Source: Mnemiopsis leidyi (lineage: Eukaryota > Ctenophora > Tentaculata > Lobata > Bolinopsidae). Taken from it: DNA of 20,296 nt. Shown piece by piece: positions 1 to 7,909 of this stretch. The stretch lies in assembly GCA_000226015.1 (NCBI GenBank), contig JH154463.1:131074-151369 (forward strand). The letters run 5' to 3'. The translations under genes and the position numbers were made by a program. The notes beneath the pieces are model-generated. The model saw only the letters and a list, made by a program, of their open reading frames with translations, ran no database searches and was not told the DNA's origin. How positions within the stretch are numbered: position 1 is the first letter of the stretch; the number at the start of each line of letters is the position of its first letter.

Positions 1-433
1 GGAAGATATACACAATAAAAATGTTAGCCTCATTTCCCTCCTTAAAGAGGTGGTTAGCCTCAATTTGACCTCACCAAAATGTTCTCCATCCTCAATAGTA
101 CAAAGGCTGTAAGTTTTATCCTTTTAACTTATTCGCAGTAGGTACAATGTAACTTGAAAAAACAGTGAGGTAAAAAAGTTAGCCTCAAAATTCCCTCGAA
201 GTTTAGAGGGATCCACAGGCTAAGCTGAATGAGGTAGCGGCTTGATCCCAACACTATTTTGAACCCCAAACAATTCTGTACGACAGATTTCAAAATTAAG
301 TTTCAAACTTAAACATTGGAGGTGCAGTGAATTTGTTTCCGACGGAACCCCCAAAACGCACAAATAGGGGGGTTTGTAATGACAATGATCAATTACCTAT
401 GTCCTTTTTTAGGACATAGGATAGAGAATCTAC
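1..433. other. Gene-free left edge with short dispersed repeats
   Basis: No reading frame of note is seen. The motif TTAGCCTCA recurs three times (about 24, 55 and 180), followed each time by an A/T-rich stretch, which suggests a decayed local repeat. Positions 396-420 form a perfect hairpin, listed separately. Confidence 0.5.
396..420. repeat. Perfect 9-bp hairpin with T-rich loop
   Basis: CCTATGTCC (396-404) and GGACATAGG (412-420) are exact reverse complements separated by a 7-nt loop of six T and one A. No gene end is recognisable next to it, so a terminator-like role is not claimed. Confidence 0.7.
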
Positions 434-590
434 TTCTAGTCAGATAAGTGAGTTACAGAGCTGTAATAAAACATTTAGCAATGAGCACAGACTGTTAGCG
501 ACCAAATCTCTTCTAGTCAGAATTCAGATAAGTGTATTGTTGAGTTGTAATAAAACATAGAGCAATGAGCACTGTTGGTGACCAAATCTC
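434..590. repeat. Tandem duplication, about 80-bp unit, two copies
   Basis: Copy one is 434-510 and copy two 511-590. Both begin TTCTAGTCAG and end GACCAAATCTC. They share the internal blocks CAGATAAGTG, TGTAATAAAACAT and GCAATGAGCAC, and differ by small insertions. Two diverged head-to-tail copies are seen directly. Confidence 0.85.
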
Positions 591-716
591 GCCGGTCATG
601 CAAATCTTTCCTCTGGATTGAAAAGTCGGACAAACAATAAACAAAAGGTCTGGTGACATTTTATAACATTGCATTTTTTGACATCTTGAGTTAAGATAAC
701 ACATCTTGCCTGCCTA

Positions 717-741
717 ACATCGGTAACAGTGTTACCGATGT
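717..741. repeat. Perfect 12-bp inverted repeat around one base
   Basis: ACATCGGTAACA (717-728), one G, then its exact reverse complement (730-741). It lies 23 bases past the stop codon of the minus-strand membrane-protein frame ending at 764, so on that strand it would fall early in the 3' untranslated region as a stable RNA hairpin. Confidence 0.8.
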
Positions 742-763
742 GTTAGTAACACTGCTCTTCTCA

Positions 764-964
764 CTACTTCTTCCTACTGACTCGCATTATAATCCACAAG
801 ATTGCCCAAGACAAGAACATACCAAGAGTGACCGCCCCCAGAAACAACAGGAACAGGACCATGTCCACGCTTAAACAATCCGCACATTCTCTCCGATCTT
901 CGTCAGAGTCTTTACTCGCCAGAACAGTCGGCAGAAGCGACAGCAGCAGCAAGAAGGTCGCTAT
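764..964 (-). CDS. Small signal-peptide-like, single-pass membrane protein (start codon absent: ATA)
   Basis: The frame read from 964 gives 66 residues. A hydrophobic leader of about 16 residues (FLLLLSLLPTVLA) has a plausible signal-peptidase site after the final Ala. A short acidic ectodomain with two cysteines (Cys27, Cys30) follows, then a membrane segment at about 35-60 and a basic RVSRKK tail. It therefore looks like a minimal type I membrane protein. The leader is preceded by ATA in the context AAAAGC-ATA-GCG where ATG would be expected. The open frame continues upstream to 1114 but there only shadows the Lys/Glu-rich tail of the neighbouring frame. The TM block shares a G...S(Y/W)..L..II.R.S pattern with that neighbour, so the two look like diverged copies. 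It could be a real exon joined to an upstream exon, a gene with a mutated start, or a pseudogene. Function is unknown. Confidence 0.45.
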   Translation of the reverse strand: MATFLLLLSLLPTVLASKDSDEDRRECADCLSVDMVLFLLFLGAVTLGMFLSWAILWIIMRVSRKK

Positions 965-1324
965 GCTTTTACAGCCACCCCACCATTTGCTCCAGCACTT
1001 GAGGTAGCTAACTCTTCTTTCGCCTTCTCTTTCTTTTCTTCTTTGGGCTTCTTCTCCTGCTTCTTTTTGTCGTCCTTCCCTTTCTTGGCTTTGGGAGCTC
1101 CAATTTGGGAACATCTGATGATAAACTGAAGAACTACGTAAGATACGACCAAGCCTCCAATGAAAGCAGCCGCTACGATTAAGAAGTAGGCCTGGTTATC
1201 GGGACAGTCCACAAGACCTTGTTCTTGCTGCTTCTTCTGATCGGTAAACCGTATTCCAGTACAGGCTGTGCCTTTTTCCTCCTCAGTTTTCTCTTCAGAT
1301 CTTATCACCGTCAAGCACCAACCT
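961..1324 (-). CDS. Single-pass membrane protein exon with Lys/Glu-rich cytoplasmic tail, 5' end missing
   Basis: The frame is open from upstream of 1314 to the TAG at 963-961. No ATG exists at its 5' end: the codon at 1314 is TTG, and the frame runs back to a TAG without a methionine. This is therefore probably a last exon with an acceptor near 1300-1330. Numbered from the 1314 codon, residues 5-42 are an acidic, glutamine-rich ectodomain with Cys18 and Cys37. A membrane segment spans about 43-66 and ends in IIRCS. Residues 74-101 are almost all Lys, Glu, Asp and Gln, followed by an Ala/Gly-rich end. I found no upstream exon with a signal peptide between 1330 and 2300. The stop overlaps the start region of the next frame by two bases (A-TAG). 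Family unknown; it could be a pseudogene. Confidence 0.5.
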
Positions 1325-1441
1325 TGGTGGAAATCTATTAGATATTGCTAGTTTACTAATTTTTACATGTGACTGTGAAGGTTAGCTTATAAATTATTAA
1401 TATAATGATACGAACATGAAAAAAACAATAAAACTAAAAGT

Positions 1442-1480
1442 TAGTTAGTCCGAGCCTAGTTAGCTAGTTAGTCCGAGCCT
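1442..1480. repeat. Direct repeat of 16 bp, 23-bp period
   Basis: TAGTTAGTCCGAGCCT occurs at 1442-1457 and again at 1465-1480, separated by AGTTAGC. This is a two-copy tandem duplication seen directly. Confidence 0.85.
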
Positions 1481-1939
1481 AAAATTGAATTTCATTTCTG
1501 CACGAATAGATTTAAAATTAAAGATAATGTGTGATGAGCTTATTTTTAAAGAGCGTGTGCCATGTTATATTGTGATAATTATATTTGCCATCAGCTACTG
1601 AGTACTGCCATATTGGTGAGAATCGAAGGAATTACGTTGCACTTTTTATTAAAAATTACCGGGCGTTGCGCGGCTCTCTCTACGTTTCCCTCCGCAAAGC
1701 AACAATTAGCCTGAGGTCCCCAGGTAAATTAAAAAACGCAAATAAACTCATAAAGTAAACGTGTAAAAAGCTATCTTACTTTATCTAATGCAATGGAAGG
1801 TTACATATTAATATCCGTTTGCTTTTAATTTTATCGAAGTCGACAGTGACCCCACTTTTTGATTACAAAAACACGAGATTTTAACGCCTTAAAGTTAACG
1901 GTAAGTCCACAGCAAAGACACTGTTGCTGGTTTACAATA

Positions 1940-2150
1940 AAAGGGAGAAGAAAAAAGGAGGAGTGGGTCGAACAAGAAAGTGGAGAGAGGAGAGTCAAGA
2001 GAGGAGAGTGGAAAGAATAAAGTGGAGAGAGGGGACTGGAAAGAGAAAAAAAGTGAGGGAGGGAGAAGAATCGACCGACAGAAGTACAGTTAGTTTTAGA
2101 AGGGACTGGGGAAAGAAAGGAGATGAAAGACGTGAAAGATTGAGGAGATT
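1940..2150 (+). repeat. Purine-rich (GA) tract
   Basis: About 200 bases on the plus strand are almost wholly G and A, with repeated GGAGAG, GAGAGG and GTGGAGAG words. The 100-codon open frame across it (Arg/Lys/Glu-rich, no ATG at its start) is explained by this composition, since purine-only codons include no stop except TGA/TAA/TAG contexts that need T. Treated as low-complexity DNA. Confidence 0.65.
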
Positions 2151-2205
2151 CTTATATATAAGCAATGCTTATAAAGCATCTTCCGACTATTCTAAGGGAC
2201 GAAAT

Positions 2206-2245
2206 TTAAAATTAAATTTAAATTAGATTTGAAATTTAATTTTAA
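2206..2245. repeat. AT-only 14-bp hairpin
   Basis: TTAAAATTAAATTT (2206-2219) and its exact reverse complement (2232-2245) flank a 12-nt loop. The arms are made only of A and T, so some of the symmetry could be chance. Confidence 0.6.
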
Positions 2246-2308
2246 GAAATCATGGATAATTAATATATATGCAGCCGTAGGCCGCGGGTTCCGGCCAGTA
2301 ACTTATAA

Positions 2309-2775
2309 GGGGTCGTGCACATATGACGTCATCACCTAGGGGGGAGGGGGTTTCCAAATGATGACGAATGATGACGAGGGGGAGGGGGGTTTGGCCAATG
2401 ATGATGTCATCAAACATTTTTAGGATTTATAGGACTTTTTTTGAAAATTTTTGATTTCTTTTGAAAATTTGTAATTGTATCAGAATTTTACAAAATCAAA
2501 TTTTCAAGTAAAAATTATGATTCAGAAATTTGGTGTGATACTGTGTTTTCACTGACATTGTAATTGTATAAAAAAATTTCAAAAATGACTGCAAATTAAA
2601 AGACCAAAAATCAAGTTTTTTGACATAAGGTGGGGGGGGGGGTTCCGGACTGTGATGATGTCATTATGTAAATTTAGGGGGTTTTGTCATGATGATGAAT
2701 GATGACGGAGGGGGGGAAGGGGGAGGGGGGGTAAAAATTACCGAAAATTTGCTGACGTTATATGTGAACGACCCC
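2309..2775 (+). mobile_element. MITE copy 1 (467 bp) with TAA target duplication
   Basis: The element begins GGGGTCGTGCACATATGACG and ends in the reverse complement of GGGGTCGTTCACATATAACG, giving terminal inverted repeats of about 23 bp. TAA flanks it on both sides (2306-2308 and 2776-2778), a 3-bp target duplication. It has no coding capacity and is rich in G-runs and TGATGACG words. A 3-bp duplication with T as first base suits PIF/Harbinger-type elements, but the superfamily is an inference. A second copy lies in the opposite orientation at 3453-3881. Confidence 0.85.
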
Positions 2776-3156
2776 TAAGACTTGAAATTTGCTTAATGGG
2801 AACCAAACCAAAACAGGCTATGCTGACGAATCGAGAAAGGATAACTACAAGTGCAGATTTTGCAATAAACCAGTTGTCAGAGTACACTTCTTAGAGCACT
2901 GATCTAACATGAACTACAACATCGTGGACATTACTACATCGTGGGAGGTGATCAATCTTACAGTCGACTTCGACAAATTCTCAATCGTCTCAGTGGAGGT
3001 GGGGTCAACTTGCGAGGAGGGGGGGGGGATTATTTATTTTTTGAGTGGCAATGCTTGCGAGCAAGGTAAACACTAATCTTGGCCTTTAACTGAACTACTA
3101 CTAGCATAGAATTGGTTGTAACTGTTGGTAAAAGGGTCATATAACTCGGTGAGTGG

Positions 3157-3348
3157 GGCAATTGGCGCCATATGTGCCAATGGATCTATTTGCGCCAATA
3201 GATGTTCCAGAGGCGCAAATGGCAATGAGGCCAGTGGTGCCAATGGTGGTCCCAATCGCCATCGGCGTTATTGGTTGTGTAATGTGTTCCATTGGCGCCA
3301 ATGGCGATCGCCATTGGCGACCATTGGAACCATTATAATGGCTCCAAT
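3157..3348. repeat. Nested CCAAT/ATTGG palindrome cluster
   Basis: Eleven CCAAT or ATTGG pentamers fall within about 190 bases, at 3161, 3177, 3195, 3240, 3252, 3270, 3291, 3298, 3313, 3323 and 3344. Most are extended to GCCAATGG or its complement. Two perfect palindromes overlap: CCATTGGCGCCAATGG (3289-3304) and CCAATGGCGATCGCCATTGG (3298-3317). The open frames that cross it on both strands (Gly-Ala-Asn or Pro-Leu-Ala repeats) follow from the repeated unit and are not taken as genes. CCAAT is the core site of the NF-Y factor; binding here is only a hypothesis. Confidence 0.75.
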
Positions 3349-3452
3349 GGAACCACTCGATATCGATACCTTTTTCACGATCACCGACACCACTCAGAGT
3401 CAGAGTGAATGGATCATTTGGACTTCCCTTTTGCCTAACTTTTTACTGGTTG

Positions 3453-3881
3453 GGGGTCGTTCACATATGGTGCCAGCAAATTTTCGGTAATTTTACCCCT
3501 CCCCCTCTGTCATCATTTCAAACCCCCCCCCCCCAAATGTCAGAGGTAAATTACCATAATGACATCATCACAGTCAGAACCCCCTACTTTATGTCAAAAA
3601 ATTTGATCTTTTGTCTTTTAATTTGCAGTCATTTTTGAATATTTTATACTAAGTCAGTAAAAACACATTACTCACCAGATTTCTGAATCAGAATTTTTGC
3701 TTAAAAATTTTCCTTCTAATTTTGTAAAAAAAAATTTCAAAAGAAATCAAAAATTTTAAAAAAATTCCTAAAAATTTTTGATGACATCATCATTGGCCAA
3801 ACCCCCCTCCCCTCGTCATCAATCGTCATCGTTTGGAAACCCCCTCCCCCTTAGGTGATGACGTCATATGTGAACGACCCC
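3453..3881 (-). mobile_element. MITE copy 2 (429 bp), inverted, with TTG target duplication
   Basis: Same family as the element at 2309-2775, in reverse orientation. The left end reads GGGGTCGTTCACATATGG and the right end is the reverse complement of GGGGTCGTTCACATATGACG. TTG flanks both ends (3450-3452 and 3882-3884). Internal landmarks shared with copy 1 in inverted order include the TTGGCCAATGATGATGTCAT block, the poly-C/poly-G runs, and the TTTACC/GGTAAA stretch near the other end. It is about 40 bp shorter than copy 1. It encodes nothing recognisable. Confidence 0.85.
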
Positions 3882-3884
3882 TTG

Positions 3885-4684
3885 TTACCTTTTGCCGGTT
3901 GAATTTCTCTAAGCCCACCGATACAGCTGGATTGACTGGATGTTCATTTTAATTTATAAGAGCTTGATTTTGCCCGAATATTAGAAACACAAATGGATGA
4001 TCATTAAGTCCACTGAAAAAGAGCAAATTTAGTATTACCATTAGTGCACTAATCACAACGATGAAAAAATAAGGCCAGAGGTTTGACAAAACCATAGACA
4101 TTTGTGATACGTACAGACACAGCATGAGATAAAGCTTTCTATATGAGATCTGCCTTGCCAGTTAATAACAGTAACTCAGTAAAAGTAACAGCGAAACAAG
4201 AAATAGAGCAGAAATGACAAGTTGACAAAAACCTGAATCTTAGCCTCGACTTTATCAAACAGACACGCAAAGTATTTGACCAGAATTCCCGAATACGGTC
4301 TAATTGTTACAGTCTCTGAGATGGCGTGTACGACGAGAGCTAATTGACTTGAAAATGAAAGTAATCATGTCGGCCTATTTGGAATCCCGATATCTGCTTT
4401 GTGAAAGTTTTGATGCAAAATCCTACATTTGGGGGTTACTGCAGAATTACATTTTCCTTGCATTTGCAAAATTACGTAGCGATTTGAGCAAGCTCGCTCG
4501 TGCATACTTAAAATGTTAACAAAAGCAGATTCCTAATCTTCGGAGACTTGAGTACACCAGCGACTTACACCATACTTGGTATATATAAGCTGCTTTGAAC
4601 GATCAAACATACAACAAGACGCTTAGTATAAAGGCAGAAAATAATAAATATTACCTAAATATCACTATAGCTTAATAGGCACTA
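3885..4684. other. Intergenic, no supported gene
   Basis: A TATA-like TATATATAAG lies at about 4578-4587, but the only open frame downstream is the minisatellite. A 71-codon frame near 4304-4519 starts with TTG and has no splice support. Nothing else is seen. Confidence 0.4.
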
Positions 4685-5067
4685 GCGATATTGGCTCTGA
4701 AGGTCTGAACTAAATGCAACTAAAAGCGATATCGGATGGGAACTACAAAAATACAACTACCGATATCGGATGGGAACTAAATACAACTAGCGATTTCGGA
4801 TGGGAACTAAATAGCATGAACTATAAGCGATATCGGATGGGAACTAAATGCTACTACCAATTTTGGATGGGAACTAAATGCTACTACCGATATGGGATGG
4901 GAACTAAATACAACTACCGATATCGGATGGGAACTAAATGCTACTACCGATATCGGATGGGAACTAAATACAACTAGTGATATCGGCTTGGAACTAAATG
5001 AAACTAGCGATATCGGATGGGAACTAAATGCAACTAGTGATATCGGCTTGGAACTAAATACTAAGTA
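4685..5067. repeat. Minisatellite, 30-bp unit, about 13 copies
   Basis: The unit is CGATATCGGATGGGAACTAA followed by a variable ten bases such as ATGCTACTAC or ATACAACTAG. Units from 4828 to 5067 are exactly 30 bp. Earlier ones are 34, 37 and 41 bp. Most units start with the palindrome CGATATCG. Near the right end TGATATCGGCTTGG units (4978, 5038) alternate with a standard unit (5008), hinting at a 60-bp higher-order unit. Because 30 is divisible by three, open frames persist across it on both strands, including a 179-codon minus frame. These are by-products, since the early units break any single frame. Confidence 0.9.
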
Positions 5068-6733
5068 CACGAAGCTGGCTAGCAAGGGACTGGACACATA
5101 CTGTACTCGTGTCATGACACTATTATATACTGCTGTTGTAATCAGTAGAAGCGGGTACTTGTAAAGCCCGGCTTGTAAGCGTAATGACTTTGCTTCCATT
5201 GTTAGAATTGACCGTAATAGGAACCGAGATGACTTGGCCCATAAGTCAGCGTCACGAATAACGATATACGAGGTCACGTGACAATTATTCTCTACTCTGA
5301 CCAGGCACCACATCATCTTGGTGTACGATATTTTAATCCTTTTCATTTAGCCTGTGTCTAATAATTGACTCCTGATACCATGCTTTCATCTTTCTTAGTC
5401 TTATAGTTCTGATAGATCTCATAGAACTGCTAAGCGAATTCAAACGTATACAGCGAGCTTGTTAAAATGTGACACAAGAATTCTGCTGTCTCACGTAGGA
5501 TCTCATAGCAAACAAGGGAGACGACTTGAACAAACGAAGCAGCAGGATATTCATCAGGAATATACATAGAATCGTGCCAATCATTGGGCCGGGCGAGCAA
5601 CGAATGAAATTGACGAATACTTCTACGAGTGGAGAAGGTAAATTGTACATCATGCAGCTAATCGTCAGTAGAAGGAAGCTGTAGATCGTTACATTATGTG
5701 ATTACCGTTGTGTAATTACAGTGTGCTTTGAGCAAATGTGGGGCTAACTGATCTTCTATTATTTGGTAATCTCGCGATATACAAATGTATATATTGATAA
5801 ATATAACTGCAATGTATTGATGAATTAATGATGGTTTAATTAAAAAGTAATAAGGCTTGACTCTATCTTGAAATTGCTTACATAATGCATGTGTAATGAA
5901 TAATTATATGTGCGAATTTTATGTTCACTATAAATTTTATATTCCCTTATATATTTTGATCGTCGTTGGATGCACCAACGTTTATTGTGCATCAACAAGG
6001 TTGTAGGAATGAGGATGTATAAATGTGTATGTGAATATCTTATATTTTGAATGCATAATGCAAATATGTAGAATGTATGTAGAGCAAGTGTACAATTTTG
6101 ATTTTGTACTTTCATGGTATGATTTTACAATTTACATATTATTGATTGTAAATTTGCATACAACTTAACTATATCTTAAACTCTATACATATAAGTGTAC
6201 AAGTGTATTGTGCATGTATAATGTTTGCTGTTTTGTATAATATATACAACTACATATATGTAGTTGTACAATGTACGTCCAGTGTGCATGAGTGTGCATG
6301 GTGTTGGAAAATCGTACCGCGTAAATCAAAACTCAATATCTTATATGGTAAAGATAAATTAAGTTTATATGAGGTGTTTATGCTAAAAAGACGTTATTAT
6401 GCATTATAGTGCATAAACCGGCAAAAAACCTGTCAGGACAATCTAACAACCGGCCACTTACCGAAAAACGAAAGAGCCTGGTAAAGTCTTCTCCATCGTA
6501 CACCCATCTCCATATTCCGATGTATAGTTCACCCGGCACTCAACAAGTTAGAGAACTGTTAAAAGTTTAAAGCTGTCTGTTGACCGGCCGGCTGGGGATT
6601 ACAGGTCGAGTTTGACAGAAAGCACGGACAGGGTCTCCGGGAAGTGGCGCCAATAGTCTCCAGCTACCCTCTCATAGCATCTCTTTCTGGGGGATTTATT
6701 GAGTTAGGTTGTTTAAGTTGCCGCAGTGTCTGG
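5068..6733. other. AT-rich intergenic region
   Basis: No supported gene. A 63-codon ATG frame on the minus strand (5462-5653) contains a membrane-like run (about residues 24-42, MIGTILCIFLMNILLLRLF) but lacks splice, promoter or poly(A) support. 5800-6270 is rich in TGTACAA, GCATGT and ATATAT words and contains a 24-bp palindrome at 6245-6268. Confidence 0.4.
6245..6268. repeat. Perfect 24-bp palindrome
   Basis: TACAACTACATA is followed immediately by its exact reverse complement with no spacer. It lies in a TA/TG-rich stretch, and the two flanking bases do not pair. Confidence 0.8.
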
Positions 6734-6807
6734 GAGTAATTTTGCTTTGCGTTAAATCATATGGTCTCAAGTTGAGACCTATTATTTGACGCAAAGCAAA
6801 ATTACTC
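6734..6807. ncRNA. Long near-perfect hairpin, pre-miRNA-sized
   Basis: A 24-bp arm (6734-6757) pairs with 6784-6807 with a single T/C difference. The arms contain AATTTTGCTTTGCGTT and its complement. Inside, after a small internal loop (5 versus 4 nt), an 8-bp stem GGTCTCAA / TTGAGACC (6763-6770 and 6772-6779) closes around one base, which would open to a slightly larger loop in RNA. The total is 74 nt, the size and shape of a microRNA precursor. It could equally be a small fold-back transposon remnant. No known miRNA seed was recognised, and the strand is undecided because both would fold. Confidence 0.35.
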
Positions 6808-7545
6808 TAATATTTGCTGCCATATGCTCGAATTTAATTGTAAGTAGTTTTGTGTCATGTTCGCCGTCTTCATTGTGATGACGAAACTTTATGTCAAAGA
6901 AATTGGGAGATCCGCTGAGATGTCCATGGTTAAATTATTCCTATCCTATTGAAGTATTATGGTAGGGATCCGGACGATCCTACCTAATGCGCTATTGGAG
7001 TATTGGCTCATACATAGGAATTTTGATCTTGATTCGAACCAAGCTATTATTGCTGTCTAAGTATAACATTTAGCTAAAGTTTTAGAAAAAAGATGAATAT
7101 CTCAACTTATAATAACTATTAACAGTTATGATAACGCAGCAGTGGGACAGCGCACTTCCAGTTTCAAGTTGTAGATAAATACTTAAATAGTAGTTTAGGG
7201 TGACCTATATCACTCCGGAGTCAGGCGAAAAGATTAATGCTTGCCGCAGGGTTGCCGTTTAGTTTAATTAGCAGGTCAAGCCCGTCCTTCGGACGAGTAC
7301 AACTCTGATTATAACGTTGTGACAATGCAAACAAGCAACAACACACATTCAGCCAGAAAACAAACAAATGTACGACACGAATACATTTGTATCAGTAGAA
7401 TGAGTGAGCATGTTAAATTGAATCAAGCAACATTTAATGATTTCGCAAGGAATAAAACCGCCACCTCGAGCAGGTCACCTAACATAAAATCGACAAATAT
7501 GAAATACGATTACGACTTTACTTCAGTAAATTTAAGACCGGGAGA
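6808..7545. other. Intergenic, small hairpin near 7283, weak plus-strand frame
   Basis: CGTCC-TTC-GGACG at about 7283-7296 is a short hairpin. An ATG frame at 7325-7555 (76 codons; Asn, Thr, Ser and Lys-rich) has no splice or homology support and runs over the TATA-like element at 7546. I do not call it a gene. Confidence 0.35.
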
Positions 7546-7555
7546 GTTTATATAA
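7546..7555 (+). promoter_or_regulatory. TATA box candidate
   Basis: TTTATATAAG lies about 80 bases upstream of the ATG at 7637, leaving room for a transcription start near 7580 and a short leader. Confidence 0.35.
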
Positions 7556-7636
7556 GTCCCCTTCCGGAAAACTAATGTTAGCAGAACTTGAATAGTCCGA
7601 CGAGAAGTTCAAGTCAAGAAGGAAAAGAAGCAGAAA

Positions 7637-7909
7637 ATGTCGGAGGCCCGTACTTATATGTTTTTATCGTATACCAGCTCTTCGCTGACGTACGGGAAAA
7701 TTTTTAGCTTTCATCAGTTGATGCCGGACCATGGGAGTCAACGTTTTTGTGTGTGTGTTGTGATATATTGTACAGACTTACTGACAATTATAATTACATT
7801 GGCACATACTGATACAGTAACTAAAGTCTATAACTCAACGAGTTTTGGGCAAATAAATGTAAGTTTTTACGGGCGGAGTTTGGGAATTAGCTTCATCGAT
7901 AAATATTAG
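7637..7909 (+). CDS. Possible first exon or small gene downstream of a TATA box
   Basis: An ATG in a fair context (CAGAAA-ATG-TCG) opens a 90-codon frame beginning MSEARTYMFL. A hydrophobic stretch at about residues 43-57 (VCVVIYCTDLLTIIITLA) could be a membrane segment. A good donor, AAT|GTAAGT, occurs in phase 0 at 7858/7859, so the coding exon may be 7637-7858. No downstream exon was located with confidence before the Helitron. The length is within what chance gives in DNA this AT-rich, so the main support is the spacing from the TATA box. Function is not recognisable. Confidence 0.25.
   Translation: MSEARTYMFLSYTSSSLTYGKIFSFHQLMPDHGSQRFCVCVVIYCTDLLTIIITLAHTDTVTKVYNSTSFGQINVSFYGRSLGISFIDKY

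Larger units (their letters stand above)
1325..2308. other. Gene-free region with small repeats and a purine tract
   Basis: Holds a 16-bp direct repeat (1442-1480), a purine-rich tract (about 1940-2150) and an AT hairpin (2206-2245), each listed separately. No exon with acceptor, donor and sustained frame could be placed. Confidence 0.5.

Noticed and set aside
1924..2226. 100-codon Arg/Lys/Glu-rich frame on the plus strand
   Set aside because: It begins at CTG, has no splice signals, and its openness and composition follow from the purine-rich tract.
3073..3490. Overlapping frames with Gly-Ala-Asn (plus) or Pro-Leu-Ala (minus) repeats
   Set aside because: They are readings of the CCAAT/ATTGG palindrome cluster, and one runs into MITE copy 2.
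4807..5346. 179-codon minus-strand frame, the longest uninterrupted one in the window
   Set aside because: About half is translated minisatellite. The 30-bp unit keeps frames open on both strands, and the unique part shows no domain, promoter or splice support.
7024..7045. tRNA B-box-like GGTTCGAATC on the minus strand
   Set aside because: The T-stem does not close around a 7-nt loop, and no acceptor, D or anticodon stem is found at the right distance.
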